Positions 34,133 through 43,086 of a stretch of DNA of 64,000 nt are shown here, piece by piece. The notes under the pieces are model-generated. The model was not told where the DNA came from and did no database searches. It saw only the letters and a list, made by a program, of their open reading frames with translations. The position numbers and the translations under genes were made by a program. The stretch is from positions 339,864 through 403,863 of the forward strand of contig JACRPN010000005.1 of the NCBI GenBank assembly GCA_016223145.1, written 5' to 3'. The DNA is from Armatimonadota bacterium (GTDB lineage: Bacteria; Armatimonadota; Fimbriimonadia; Fimbriimonadales; Fimbriimonadaceae). Within the stretch, counting starts at the first letter, position 1, and each line of letters starts with the position of its first letter.

Positions 34133-35081
34133 GGTCTCGGTGTTGCCCAGCGCTTCAGTAAAAGCCTCTGCGCTGGAGTTGGGCTTCGCCACGGTCGGCA
34201 TCTGCGATGCGGCGCCGTCGCCTGGCATCACCGCCTACGCCGATTGGCTCGCCAATGGGCGACATGGCACGATGAGCTACTTGGCCAAGAGCTCTGACCT
34301 TAGGGCCGATCCTCGCGCCTTGCTTCCGTCTTGCAGGTCCGTAGTCGCAGTGACGCTCAACTATGCCCAGCCCAATCCGCCAGTTCCCGGCCAGCCGCGC
34401 ATCGCCACCTACGCCCTAGGCCGCGACTACCACAAGGTTCTGCGATCCAAGCTCCGAAAGCTGGAGAGATGGCTACAGGCCATGCATCCAGGAGTGGAAA
34501 CGCGAGCCTGCGTGGACTCCGCGCCGATCCTCGAGCGCGATTTCGCCCACTTGGCGGGACTGGGCTGGTTCGGCAAGAACACCCTGCTCATCGACTCGCG
34601 CCGAGGCAGCTGGTTCTTCATCGGCCTGCTGCTGACGAGCCTGCACTTTGAGCCGGATCTTCCTTCGATGGGCTCCTGTGGAAGCTGCATGCGCTGTGTC
34701 GAAGCGTGCCCGACGGGCGCGATCATCCAGGAGAACAGAAGGTGGCAGGTGGACGCCCGCCACTGCATCAGCTACTTGACCATCGAGCACAAGGGTGACA
34801 TCGAACCTGAACTGGCAGCGAAGATGGGAGCGTGGACCTTTGGCTGCGACGTCTGCCAGGAGGTCTGCCCCTTCAACGAGCCGCGCGCTTCCCAGCCGTT
34901 GCGGGCCGCAAAGGCTTCGGAGCCAGACTTCTTGACTGGGCGCGCGTGGCCGGGACTGAACGAACTCGCGCAGATCTCGCACGAGGATTGGGATGGTCTC
35001 ACGAGGGGCTCGGCGGTTCGGCGAACGGGCTTACTGGGCCTCCGCCGCAACGCTCGGATCAACTTGGAAAATGAACGGTGA
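34119..35081 (+). CDS. queG: Epoxyqueuosine reductase
   Basis: This 320-residue cobalamin- and [4Fe-4S]-dependent enzyme makes the last step of queuosine synthesis in tRNA (epoxyqueuosine to queuosine). Motifs: YALGRDYHKVLRSKL, ACVDSAPILERDFAHLAGLGWFGKNTLLI (catalytic Asp in the D-S-A-P block), and two ferredoxin-like clusters CGSCMRCVEACPTGAI and CDVCQEVCPFN. It is shorter at the C-terminus than the long QueG form with HEAT repeats. The start overlaps the end of rsmA by 14 bp, so rsmA-queG form an RNA-modification operon. Confidence 0.96.
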   Translation: MGKFEVSVLPSASVKASALELGFATVGICDAAPSPGITAYADWLANGRHGTMSYLAKSSDLRADPRALLPSCRSVVAVTLNYAQPNPPVPGQPRIATYALGRDYHKVLRSKLRKLERWLQAMHPGVETRACVDSAPILERDFAHLAGLGWFGKNTLLIDSRRGSWFFIGLLLTSLHFEPDLPSMGSCGSCMRCVEACPTGAIIQENRRWQVDARHCISYLTIEHKGDIEPELAAKMGAWTFGCDVCQEVCPFNEPRASQPLRAAKASEPDFLTGRAWPGLNELAQISHEDWDGLTRGSAVRRTGLLGLRRNARINLENER

Positions 35082-35140
35082 GACAGCCTCCCAAAAAGGG
35101 TTGCGATTCCGGGGACGGGTTGGCGCGGACTGGAGACCGC

Positions 35141-35176
35141 CCACCCTAAAAAGGCTGGGGTGAGCCCCGTCATCCG
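35141..35176. repeat. Dispersed palindromic repeat, copy 1
   Basis: CCACCCTAAAAAGGC followed by TGGGGTGAGCCCCG resembles 55191-55226 (CTCACCCTGAAAAGGC followed by GGGGTATACCCCGCC). Both have a central GGGG/CCCC inverted repeat and both lie in intergenic gaps. Confidence 0.5.
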
Positions 35177-35211
35177 TCGCCCAAGCATCCATTCCTCAAC
35201 CCGCATTCAGC

Positions 35212-35300
35212 AAGCCTCACCCACTCATCCACTCACCCTCTCACCCACTCACCCTTTCCCCCACTCACCGCCTCATCCCTCTCTCCCCGCCCTCCCAAGC
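35212..35300. repeat. Low-complexity CTCACCCACTC repeats before xylA
   Basis: Short-period (7-10 bp) repeats of CACTCA/CCCACTC, nearly free of G, fill the space between queG and xylA. They share style with 4221-4311. No coding potential is seen. Confidence 0.6.
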
Positions 35301-35325
35301 CTTCCTCTGCTATGCTCAAGACGCC

Positions 35326-36639
35326 ATGTCGTACTTCCCGGAAGTCCCATCCAAGGTGCCCTATGAGGGCAAGAGCAGCAAGAACCCGCTCGCGTTCAAG
35401 CACTACGACGCCGACAAAATGGTCGGCGGAAAGGCCATGCGCGACCACTTCCGGTTCGCGGTCTGCTATTGGCACACGTTCAAAGGCACGGGCCAGGACC
35501 CCTTCGGAGCACCCACGATGCTCCATCCATGGGCCATCGCCGCCGACCCGATGATTCGCGCTCGCGAGACGATGGATGCCGCGTTTGAGTTCTTCGTCAA
35601 GCTCGGCGTAGGGTTTTGGTGCTTCCACGACCGCGACATTGCTCCTGAGGGCGCGGACTTTCGCGAGTCCTGCGACAACCTGAAAGCCCTGGTGGACTAC
35701 GCCGCCCAGAAGCAAACTGAGACCGGCGTCAAGCTGCTCTGGGGCACGGCGAACCTCTTCAGCCATCCGCGCTATCAGGCGGGCGCCGCGACCAACCCCG
35801 ACCCTGAGGTCTTTGCCTATGCCGCCGCACAAGTCAAACACGCTCTCGACGCCACAAAGGCACTGGGAGGACAGGGCTACACCTTCTGGGGCGGCCGTGA
35901 GGGCTACGACACGCTCTGGAACACCGAGATGCAGCGAGAAAGAGCGCAGTTCGCCCGGTTCCTGCATCTGGCAGTCGACTACGCCGCGAAGATCGGCTTC
36001 AAAGGCCAGTTTTACATTGAGCCCAAGCCGATGGAGCCTACCAAGCACCAGTACGATTCCGACGCCGAAGCCTGCCTGAACTTCCTACGTGAGTTCGGGC
36101 TGATGGACCACCTGAAGCTGAACCTGGAAACCAACCACGCGACCTTGGCTGGGCATTCGATGGTCCACGAAATGCGCGCGGCCAGGGAGGCGGGCATTTT
36201 GGGCTCGGTGGACGCCAACGTCGGCGACGAACTGCTGGGTTGGGACACCGACCAGTTCCCGACCAACGTGTACCTGACGACCCAGATCATGCTTGAAGTG
36301 ATGGCGATGGGCGGGTTCACGACCGGAGGTCTGAACTTCGACGCCAAGGTGAGGCGGCAATCGCACGAGCCGGTGGACCTTTTCCATGCGCATATCGGCG
36401 GTATGGACGCCTTCGCCCGCGGCCTGGAAATCGCGCACGCTATCCGCGAGGATGGGCGTTTGGAAGGGTTCGTCAAGCAACGCTACGCAGGCTGGGCCGA
36501 CGGCTTCGGCAAAGACCTCTTCGAAGGCAAGGTCAGCTATGAGGCTTGCGTCGAAAGAGTTCTCGAGAAAGGCGAGCCGACGCGCCGCTCGGGCCGCCAG
36601 GAGATGCTGGAGAACCTGATCAACGAGTTTGTGCTGTAG
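35326..36639 (+). CDS. xylA: Xylose isomerase
   Basis: This 437-residue cytoplasmic aldose isomerase (D-xylose to D-xylulose, also glucose/fructose) needs two divalent metals. Blocks: [13 protein letters not shown] (catalytic His), [39 protein letters not shown] (metal site) and [18 protein letters not shown], plus [21 protein letters not shown]. The length fits the class II (about 440 aa) form. TATGCT lies 9 nt upstream of ATG 35326 without an obvious Shine-Dalgarno. It stands alone among unrelated genes, with no xylulokinase nearby. Confidence 0.97.
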   Translation: MSYFPEVPSKVPYEGKSSKNPLAFKHYDADKMVGGKAMRDHFRFAVCYWHTFKGTGQDPFGAPTMLHPWAIAADPMIRARETMDAAFEFFVKLGVGFWCFHDRDIAPEGADFRESCDNLKALVDYAAQKQTETGVKLLWGTANLFSHPRYQAGAATNPDPEVFAYAAAQVKHALDATKALGGQGYTFWGGREGYDTLWNTEMQRERAQFARFLHLAVDYAAKIGFKGQFYIEPKPMEPTKHQYDSDAEACLNFLREFGLMDHLKLNLETNHATLAGHSMVHEMRAAREAGILGSVDANVGDELLGWDTDQFPTNVYLTTQIMLEVMAMGGFTTGGLNFDAKVRRQSHEPVDLFHAHIGGMDAFARGLEIAHAIREDGRLEGFVKQRYAGWADGFGKDLFEGKVSYEACVERVLEKGEPTRRSGRQEMLENLINEFVL

Positions 36640-36660
36640 CTGGTCGAAGCTCGCTTGGAA

Positions 36661-36672
36661 TAAGATGAACCC
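36661..36672 (+). promoter_or_regulatory. Leaderless-type promoter element of M28 peptidase gene
   Basis: TAAGAT (36661-36666) plus exactly 6 nt precedes ATG 36673. No Shine-Dalgarno is present, and the element sits in the 33-bp gap after xylA. Confidence 0.5.
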
Positions 36673-38043
36673 ATGTCGCTCTGGGCCCTTATTCCGATAG
36701 CCGCTAGCACTATTTGTGTTTCACAGGGGTCGCCTTCCCCTCAGTCTGCGCCAAGACCCGAGCCCATCCAGATTCGTCAGCGCGGACTAACCGACCTTGG
36801 GGCTTACGCGATGCTCCATGAACTCTGCACCAAGATCGGCGGGCGTGTCAGCGGCTCCCCTGAAGCGGAGCGAGCCGTGGCCTGGGTCGAGAAGCAGATG
36901 CGGACCATCGGCCTTGAGAACATCCAGCGGGTCCCCTGCATGGTGCCCCACTGGGTTCGCGGCAGGCCCGAGTCCGCCACGATGAAAGCCGCCGGCATCA
37001 AGACCAAGCTCGCGGTCTGTGCGCTGGGTGGGAGTGTGGCGACCCCCAGGGGCGGCCTTGAGGCCGATGTGATCGAGGTGCACTCGCTGAAGGAAGCCGA
37101 GGAGCTCGGCGAGCGGGGGAGGGGCAAGATCGTGTTCTTCAACCGGGGCTTTGATCCCACGCTGCCCGCAGGGCAATCCGGCTATGGCGGCGCGGTGGAC
37201 CAGCGGACCAGCGGCGCTTCGGCGGCGGTGAAGTCGGGTGCGGTGGCGGTCTTGGTGCGCTCGATGACGCTGGCCGATGACGATGCCCCTCACACGGGCG
37301 CGATGAATTACACCGATCCGCGAAAGATCCCTGCCGCTGCCCTGGGAATCCAGAGCGCCAATAAGCTCAGCGCGGCCCTTAAGAAGGGGCCGGTTCGGGT
37401 GAAGCTGGAGATGTTCTGCCAGACCTTTGAAGATGCGCCCTCAGCGAGCGTGATGGGTGAAATCCGAGGTTCCGAGCTTCCAGACGAGGTGATCGTGATG
37501 GGCGGGCATCTGGACAGTTGGGACCTGGGCCAGGGCGCGCACGACGACGGCGCGGGGATCACTCAATCGCTCGAGGCTTTGAGGATCCTGAAGGTGCTCG
37601 GGCTCAAACCGAAGCGCACGATTCGGGTGGTCGCGTTCATGAACGAGGAGAACGGGCTTCGCGGCGCGACGTCCTATGCCGAGATGGCGAAGGCTTCACC
37701 CCAGAAGCACATCGCCGCCATCGAGAGCGACGCGGGCGGGTTTATGCCGAGAGCGTTCGGCGTCACGGAGAGCCAGCACGAGAGGGTTTCCGGCTGGCTG
37801 GAGGACCTGCGCCAGTTCGGGATCGAGCGGATCAATCGGGGTGGCGGCGGCGGGGACATCGGGCCGCTGGGTGCGCTCGGAACGGTCCTTTTTGGGCTGG
37901 AGCCGGAAGGCACGCGCTATTTCGATATGCACCACTCGCGGAACGACAACATCAAAATCGTCCACCCGCGCGAGCTGGAGTTTGGGGCTTGCGCAATGGC
38001 CTCGCTGGCGTGGTTGATCTCTCAGGAGGGGTTTGGCCGGTAG
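36673..38043 (+). CDS. Exported M28-family zinc aminopeptidase/carboxypeptidase
   Basis: The product has 456 residues with a signal peptide (about 1-18). A PA-like insert domain (about 125-260) precedes the peptidase core. Zinc-site motifs are GGHLDSWDLGQGAHDDGAG (His and bridging Asp), FMNEENGLRG (catalytic Glu plus Glu ligand), ESDAGGF (Asp ligand) and YFDMHHSRNDN (terminal His ligand). The arrangement matches plasma glutamate carboxypeptidase-like M28B enzymes. It probably trims peptides in the periplasm. Confidence 0.95.
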   Translation: MSLWALIPIAASTICVSQGSPSPQSAPRPEPIQIRQRGLTDLGAYAMLHELCTKIGGRVSGSPEAERAVAWVEKQMRTIGLENIQRVPCMVPHWVRGRPESATMKAAGIKTKLAVCALGGSVATPRGGLEADVIEVHSLKEAEELGERGRGKIVFFNRGFDPTLPAGQSGYGGAVDQRTSGASAAVKSGAVAVLVRSMTLADDDAPHTGAMNYTDPRKIPAAALGIQSANKLSAALKKGPVRVKLEMFCQTFEDAPSASVMGEIRGSELPDEVIVMGGHLDSWDLGQGAHDDGAGITQSLEALRILKVLGLKPKRTIRVVAFMNEENGLRGATSYAEMAKASPQKHIAAIESDAGGFMPRAFGVTESQHERVSGWLEDLRQFGIERINRGGGGGDIGPLGALGTVLFGLEPEGTRYFDMHHSRNDNIKIVHPRELEFGACAMASLAWLISQEGFGR

Positions 38044-38168
38044 GGCGTTGAGGCGTTGGGGCATTGGGGCATTGGGGCATTTGGGCATTTGGGCATTAGG
38101 GTGTTAGGGCATTCCGCATATGGAATTCGTCATACAATCCTTGGCGAAGGGCGAAGGGCGAAGGGCGC
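38043..38168. repeat. Short-period GGGCATT and CGAAGGG repeats
   Basis: At 38043-38113 the unit GGGGCATT/GGGCATTT repeats about eight times; at 38144-38168 CGAAGGG repeats three times. Both are reverse complements of the units at 1768-1826 and 1828-1850, so the two loci share a repeat family in opposite orientation. Confidence 0.75.
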
Positions 38169-38454
38169 TTATGCCCAAGCCGACGGAAACATCTCCTTGC
38201 TCCCGCAGGCATGGGTAGGTCCTTAGGGCTCCCCCCGGAATCCTCCAAATCCTTGAAATCCTTGGCCACTTCTGGGTTTTGAGGACTTTGGGACTGTTTG
38301 CCTCGCGATGATCCTCCCTTCGCTGGTGAGGTCATCTGAACTAGGTGGTCTGGCGAGCCCCTTGTCAACCGCAACGTCGTGTTTTCAAGCTCAGAACGCC
38401 CCAAGCTCGGGGAGAACTTGTGGCGGCTTCATCCGGACACCCCGCTAAAGCGGT

Positions 38455-38496
38455 GGTGGCACCCATCACCGGTTGCATAGAGTTTGGGGTGCCACC
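38455..38496. repeat. 10-bp perfect inverted repeat
   Basis: GGTGGCACCC at 38455-38464 pairs with GGGTGCCACC at 38487-38496 around a 22-nt loop. It lies in the repeat-rich gap with no flanking gene that would need a terminator, and may be part of a decayed mobile or palindromic element. Confidence 0.5.
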
Positions 38497-38540
38497 GGCC
38501 AAGAGTAGTCTTGTTTCCTATCTCATCCCCGATGATCGGG

Positions 38541-38737
38541 GCAGCCACCCGAATCTACAATTCCTCTGATTGCCCACCCGAAGGGTGGCCGCCGCCAAGT
38601 GCGGTTGCCTAGGATGTCGTTCCTAACTCCTATGTTCACCAGATTGTCCAAAAGTAGTACTGACTTCAATCTCAGCAGTCTGCGACTGCAGCCACCCGAA
38701 TCTCACAATTGTTCTGATTGCCCACCCGAAGGGTGGC
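38541..38737. repeat. Direct repeat of about 50 bp, two copies, each with a CACCCGAAGGGTG hairpin
   Basis: Copy 1 is 38541-38589, copy 2 is 38688-38737. Both start GCAGCCACCCGAATCT, share CTGATTGCCC and end in ACCCGAAGGGTGGC. The end forms a small hairpin. Copy 2 abuts the YD-repeat relic and supplies its last codons, which suggests that insertion of this element truncated that gene. Confidence 0.75.
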
Positions 38738-38953
38738 TAGCCGGTCGGTGGCCCAGGAGCCAGAGGCCCCATGCTTCCAGGTCGTGCCCGTCCTAAGGCG
38801 GGTCGTGCCGTCGTAGGCGTAATCCTGCTTGAGGAGCTTGGTCGAGGTGTAGCTTCCGCCCGAATAGGCGTCCCAATAGTGCTCGACGGCGTTGGCTCTG
38901 CCTGCGGGGTCATAGAGATAGCGTGCTCTGGCTCTGCGCGTGGCGGGGTGAGG
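38672..38953 (-). pseudogene. RHS/YD-repeat protein fragment
   Basis: An open stretch of 94 codons, bounded by in-frame stops and lacking a start, encodes RYLYDPAGRANAVEHYWDAY, GSYTSTKLLKQDYAYDGTTR and LRTGTTWKHGASGSWATDRL. The YDPAGR and Y-x-YDGTTR pattern is that of YD repeats in RHS/wall-associated toxin-like proteins. Only part of a repeat region survives. Upstream (38954-39125) nothing coding is seen. The last 20 or so codons lie in the adjacent dispersed repeat. Confidence 0.65.
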
Positions 38954-39125
38954 TTAGTCCGTGGATTGAGGGCGTCACGATGAGACGGCCTCCAAGTGGG
39001 TAGCCACAAAACAAGAAGGCTAACAGCAGTCATGGCTCCCGCAACAATAGGCCACGAAGTGGCCGGCCGTCTCCGTTCGTGCTCGCAAGACCAAAGCTCC
39101 TTAGACCACGTACCTACTGATAGAG

Positions 39126-39836
39126 ATGAGAGTGTTTACGCTCGGTTTGGCAAGAACGCCCGCGCTCCAGACGCTCTCCTCGCTCTATCGCCCGCCAACC
39201 GGTTCTACCGTTCCCGGTCTGATTTGCGCCGAGTGCCTCACACCCATGATGCTCGGGTCGCCAATCCTATCGCCCCAAAGGATGCAGCTTCACAAGCTCG
39301 TCATGTTCGCCGATTGGGCAAGCGAGGATGCTCTTGACGAATTCCTTAACACATCCAAGCTTGGGCAATACATCGTCGCCGGATGGCACGTCCGAATGAC
39401 TTTTCTTCGCAGATGGGGATCCGTGCGCGAATTCGCCTCACTTCCAGAGTCCAGCGGTGAATCTGACGCCAATGCCCCCGTCGCTGCCTTCACTCTCGCA
39501 CGAATGAGGCTCCCAGAAATCCCCAGGTTCGTCCATTGGGGGAGGCCCGTCGAAGCGATGGTCAGAGACAACCCGGAGGCATCCTACTCACTCGCCGCAA
39601 TCCGGTATCCACGGACCATCGCGACCTTCTCCATTTGGAACTCTCAGCAGGCGATGCTCGACATGGTGAGGGGAAAGAGCAAGGTCGTCAGGCCGATGCG
39701 CCACTTCGAAGCCATGCAGGAGCGGGAGCGTCGTGACTTTCATCACGAGTTCACCACGCTCCGATTCCGGCCGCTCGCCGAATACGGAACCTGGGAGGGG
39801 CGATCCACGCTCTTGCCGACGGGGACAAGTGGATGA
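39126..39836 (+). CDS. Spheroidene monooxygenase-like (CrtA-like) protein
   Basis: This 236-residue protein is built from two dimeric alpha/beta-barrel-like halves. The second half shows the pattern I associate with CrtA: FTLARMRLPEIPRFVHWGRPVEAMVRDNPEASYSLAAIRYPRTIATFSIW, then MRHFEAMQERERRDFHHEFTTLRFRPL. CrtA inserts a keto group into carotenoids using heme, but many homologues lie outside carotenoid loci and their role is unknown. The first about 45 residues are less certain, so the start could be later. It overlaps the DUF4166 gene by ATGA and is co-transcribed with it. Confidence 0.7.
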   Translation: MRVFTLGLARTPALQTLSSLYRPPTGSTVPGLICAECLTPMMLGSPILSPQRMQLHKLVMFADWASEDALDEFLNTSKLGQYIVAGWHVRMTFLRRWGSVREFASLPESSGESDANAPVAAFTLARMRLPEIPRFVHWGRPVEAMVRDNPEASYSLAAIRYPRTIATFSIWNSQQAMLDMVRGKSKVVRPMRHFEAMQERERRDFHHEFTTLRFRPLAEYGTWEGRSTLLPTGTSG

Positions 39837-40513
39837 GCAAATCAATCTACTCTTTGGTTCTTGGAGAAGACTTCAGTCGGCTTCACCCGAAGATCCAAGA
39901 GCGTTTTGGGTTTGACAGCAGTTCCCGCAAGCGGGCCATCGGGCGCGGCACTATGGATCGGGTGTGGCACGGGAGGTTCTATACAATCCCGTTCCTCATG
40001 GTCGGCACTTGGCGGAACATCATGTTCCCAGAAAGGGGCGAAAACGTTCCGTTTACCATTGAGAATTGGGCCTATGTAGACTCTTTCGGGCGCGAAACCG
40101 TCACCGAACTTCGCACCTTCAGGTTAGGGCGGGAACGACGATTCGACGCCTACATGGTGAGAGATCCCATTCGCAACCAAGTGGTCGACTACTTGGGGAC
40201 CCACCAGCATTTGGCCGTCGATCTTCACTTGAGCGTCGCCGAAAACGGAGGTCTTCGCATCGAATCTGGGGAGCAGCGGTTCTACGAAGGCCCGATTGCA
40301 TTCAAGTTTCCAATGTTCTTTTCCGGAAGAGCCTGCGTTGATGTCTGGTTCGACGAAGAGATCCAGAGATATCGCATCGAGGTTGAAGTCAAGAACGAGT
40401 TCTGGGGCACTCTCTTCGGCTACGTCGGTACCTTTGATGTCGAATGGGAAGAAGTCGATCCCGCGGCCATCCCGAAGGGGATCCAGCCCAAGCGCGAGGA
40501 ATCTCGGTACTGA
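39833..40513 (+). CDS. DUF4166-domain protein
   Basis: This 226-residue soluble protein begins YSLVLGEDFSRLHPKIQERFGFDSSS and ends with VEVKNEFWGTLFGYVGTFDVEW, both typical of DUF4166, a beta-rich domain often fused to or next to SDR/DUF2867 proteins. The function is unknown; a lipid- or carotenoid-linked role is possible given the CrtA-like partner. The start is set by the ATGA overlap with the preceding gene. No membrane segment or signal peptide. Confidence 0.85.
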   Translation: MSKSIYSLVLGEDFSRLHPKIQERFGFDSSSRKRAIGRGTMDRVWHGRFYTIPFLMVGTWRNIMFPERGENVPFTIENWAYVDSFGRETVTELRTFRLGRERRFDAYMVRDPIRNQVVDYLGTHQHLAVDLHLSVAENGGLRIESGEQRFYEGPIAFKFPMFFSGRACVDVWFDEEIQRYRIEVEVKNEFWGTLFGYVGTFDVEWEEVDPAAIPKGIQPKREESRY

Positions 40514-40632
40514 TTGTTGTCCAGAACCAACCGCAGCAGCTCAAGCTCGCCTTATTCATGACTCAGTGATGGCAGAACTCGGGACTATGTTGGCAGGGCG
40601 ATGATTCACGACGCATCCCCAGGCCACTTGGT

Positions 40633-40708
<76 letters not shown>

Positions 40709-40741
40709 ACTATGCGATTGTCTGCTGGATGGTCCCGTCCA

Positions 40742-40793
40742 ACGTGACCTTCCCGATTCCATCGGGACGCTCTCCCAGCTGAGCTAAATCCTC
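40742..40793 (-). pseudogene. tRNA-Ala-like relic with GGA anticodon arm
   Basis: The first 26 nt match tRNA-Ala at 25 positions (GAGGATTTAGCTCAGCTGGG and onward). The next 17 nt form a perfect but different anticodon arm (TCCCG/CGGGA) around loop ATGGAAT, i.e. anticodon GGA. The variable loop AGGTCACG is shared, but the T-arm is broken and no 3' acceptor strand follows. It lies just upstream of the intact tRNA-Ala on the same strand, as a tandem partial copy would. Confidence 0.7.
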
Positions 40794-40935
40794 ACAACGG
40801 TGGGCCAGATTATGGCCCAGGATCAAGGGCGAGGTCAAGGACTCGCAGCTCTAGCCAATCAACCGACGATTCACCGGGACTTCAGACGAGCTCACGGTCT
40901 GCTTCTGGCATCGAGCATCCGTTCGCGCAAAGGAT

Positions 40936-41001
40936 CGCCGGCACGGAACCTGCGGCTACGGACAATGGGTGGGTTCCTGTAGCGCAGGCACGGAACCTGC
41001 G
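40936..41001 (+). repeat. REP-like hairpins with CACGGAA loop, two copies
   Basis: Copy 1 (40936-40954) has arms CGCCGG/CCTGCG; copy 2 (40983-41001) has arms CGCAGG/CCTGCG, a perfect stem. Both have loop CACGGAA and are followed by GCTAC/GCTGC. The same element, with arms CGCCGG/CCGGCG, occurs three times inside RNase P RNA. The change in both arms with the loop kept points to selection for the hairpin. Confidence 0.8.
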
Positions 41002-41028
41002 GCTGCACGCCTTTGATATTTAGGCAAC

Positions 41029-43086
41029 CTACGCCGCCGCTTCTGCCTCGGTGCTCACCAGGGCCAGGTTGTATTGCGCCTTTTGGTGCGAAGGCTGCAG
41101 GGTGAGCGTCTGTCGGTAAGCGGTTCTTGCCCCATCGAGCACCCCCATTTGCGCGAACGCGTTGCCCAACACGAACCACCCCTCGGCGTTGTCGGGCTGC
41201 AGCCGGAGGCCAAACTCATAGGCCTCGGCGGAGTCCACATAGGCCCCTAGGCGATAGAGGAGATCCCCTGTGTTGAAGTAGGAATTCGGGTTCGCGGGAT
41301 CCTGCTCGATCGCTTCGCCATATCTGCGCAGCGCGCCGTCATTGTCGCCGGTTTCCGCGAGCGCGCGCCCCCAGTTGATGAGCAGCTCGCAGTTGGGCTC
41401 CTTGACTCTGGCATAGGCCTCATAGGCCTCGATGGCGTCGGCCGGCGTGCCGGCCTGCTCCAGGATCTGGGTCCAGGCGACCCAGCAGTCAAGTTCGGAG
41501 GGCCGCGCCTCCCAAGCCTGCTTGAAGCAAGCGGCCGCCTTGCGAAAGTCCCCCTGCTGCAAGGCGATTCGGCCCAAGGTCTTGGTCGCCGGTTGAGCAA
41601 AGTCCTCGTGCTTGGAGGAGGCTTCGATGAAGGCAATCGCTTCGTCGACCCTGCCCAGACGCTCAAGCGTGAGACCTTTGGCAAAGTTTGCCGGCGCAAA
41701 CTGTGGGTCAACACCCAAGGAAACTTCAAGGTAGGCCAGCGCCTCTTCCAGCCTTCCAAGCTCGCTCAGAATCTGGCCCTTGATGGCGTGCCTCTTGTGG
41801 CGGAAGATGCCGTAGTCCCCGGTCAGGCCCTCGGGCCATTCCATCGCCAGGCACTCGTCGATGGCCTCCAGCGCCTGGTCAAACCGCGCCAGCTGAAGCA
41901 GTGCAAGCGCCCTTTCAAACTGGTTGAGGATCGTAAAGAAGTTCAGCTTTCGGCTCGCTTCAGTGGCTTCCAAAGCCTCTTCAGATCTTCCAGTGGCGTT
42001 CAGCCCAGAAGCCAGAATCTGATAGGCGAGCGAACCAAATGCGTTGCGTTCATGGATGAACTCGATGCACTTGCGCGCGGCCCTCACCGCGTCTTCGGGG
42101 CGCTTGGCCACGCTGTAGGCGTTCGCCAGGTTGAACCAGTGGAAGCTGTCTTCGGGCGATTCGTCGACCTCACGTTCGAGCATGCCGACGGTGCGGTCGA
42201 TCTTGCGCTTTTCCTGCATGTCCTCCGGCGCGTAGCCGTAGTGGTTCAGGGTGACGTTTCGCAGCGTCGCGCTTGGCATTCCAAGCTGGTCGAAGCACTG
42301 GAGCACCTGCTCGTGAACGCGGCCCTCAAAGTGGACCTCCGGCAGGCGCTGGAAGATGCGGACGGGCGTATGGACATATTGCTGCCGGCCCTCTTTGTCC
42401 ATCAGGTTCAAGATGCGGACGTAATAGCCGCCGAACTGCGGGCGGATCAGACCCTCGGCGATGGCGGTCCAGCTTCGCGGGTCCACCTCTTCGTCGGCGT
42501 CGATCCAGAGCACCCAGTTGCCCGTGGCCATGCGCAGGCTTTCGTTTCTGGCCGCGGAGAAGTCGTCACACCACTTGAAGAAGCCGATCTTGGCGTCGAA
42601 GGAGCGGGCGATCTCGATGGTGCTGTCGGTCGAGCCGGTGTCCACGACGACGATTTCGTCGACGTGGTTGGCGATGCTGCGCAGGCATCGCTCCAGGTGG
42701 CGCTCTTCGTTCTTGACGATTAGGCACGCGCTGAGTTTGATGCCGCACTCGCCGACGGGTTCGATGGCAAACTTGGAGACCTTCTCTGCGATGGCCCTGC
42801 CTTTGGCGTCGTCCACCTTCAGGCGGGCGGCCATCAGCTTGCGGCAGTGCGCATAGCGGTTCAGGATCTGGGCGAGCTCGCCAAAGCGCTCCGCGCCCAC
42901 GGCGCGGTCGAGCAGGTTCGCAGCCTCGTCCTCGCGCTGAAGAAAGCAAAACACGATCGCGACCTCGCAGTTGAGGTCGGGATCATTTGGCGATTGGGCC
43001 AAGGCGGCCTCCAGAATCTGGAGCGCCTGTTGGTGCTCCTCGGTCTTGAAGGCGGCCCTTGCCCGAGCGATGGCGTCCTTGCTCAT
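41029..43086 (-). CDS. Glycosyltransferase family 2 with TPR repeats
   Basis: The product has 685 residues. A short TPR region (about 1-70) is followed by a GT2 domain (about 118-330): LSACLIVKNEERHLERCLRSIANHVDEIVVVDTGSTDSTIEIA (nucleotide-sugar binding) and WVLWIDADEEVD (DxD metal motif). At least eight C-terminal TPR-like repeats (about 335-680) follow, e.g. LGRLEEALAYLEVSLGVDPQFAPA. This layout resembles SunS-type and O-GlcNAc-like protein glycosyltransferases, in which TPRs present the acceptor. Donor and acceptor are unknown. The ATGA overlap with the MerR gene upstream shows coupling. Confidence 0.92.
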   Translation of the reverse strand: MSKDAIARARAAFKTEEHQQALQILEAALAQSPNDPDLNCEVAIVFCFLQREDEAANLLDRAVGAERFGELAQILNRYAHCRKLMAARLKVDDAKGRAIAEKVSKFAIEPVGECGIKLSACLIVKNEERHLERCLRSIANHVDEIVVVDTGSTDSTIEIARSFDAKIGFFKWCDDFSAARNESLRMATGNWVLWIDADEEVDPRSWTAIAEGLIRPQFGGYYVRILNLMDKEGRQQYVHTPVRIFQRLPEVHFEGRVHEQVLQCFDQLGMPSATLRNVTLNHYGYAPEDMQEKRKIDRTVGMLEREVDESPEDSFHWFNLANAYSVAKRPEDAVRAARKCIEFIHERNAFGSLAYQILASGLNATGRSEEALEATEASRKLNFFTILNQFERALALLQLARFDQALEAIDECLAMEWPEGLTGDYGIFRHKRHAIKGQILSELGRLEEALAYLEVSLGVDPQFAPANFAKGLTLERLGRVDEAIAFIEASSKHEDFAQPATKTLGRIALQQGDFRKAAACFKQAWEARPSELDCWVAWTQILEQAGTPADAIEAYEAYARVKEPNCELLINWGRALAETGDNDGALRRYGEAIEQDPANPNSYFNTGDLLYRLGAYVDSAEAYEFGLRLQPDNAEGWFVLGNAFAQMGVLDGARTAYRQTLTLQPSHQKAQYNLALVSTEAEAAA

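Larger units (their letters stand above)
38170..39125. other. Non-coding repeat-rich region
   Basis: Apart from the repeats and the YD-repeat relic listed separately, this stretch of nearly 1 kb has no open frame with protein-like composition. It looks like a landing site for decayed elements between two gene blocks. Confidence 0.6.

Noticed and set aside
41593-42723. 376-codon plus-strand frame
   Set aside because: It is an antisense shadow of the GT2-TPR gene.
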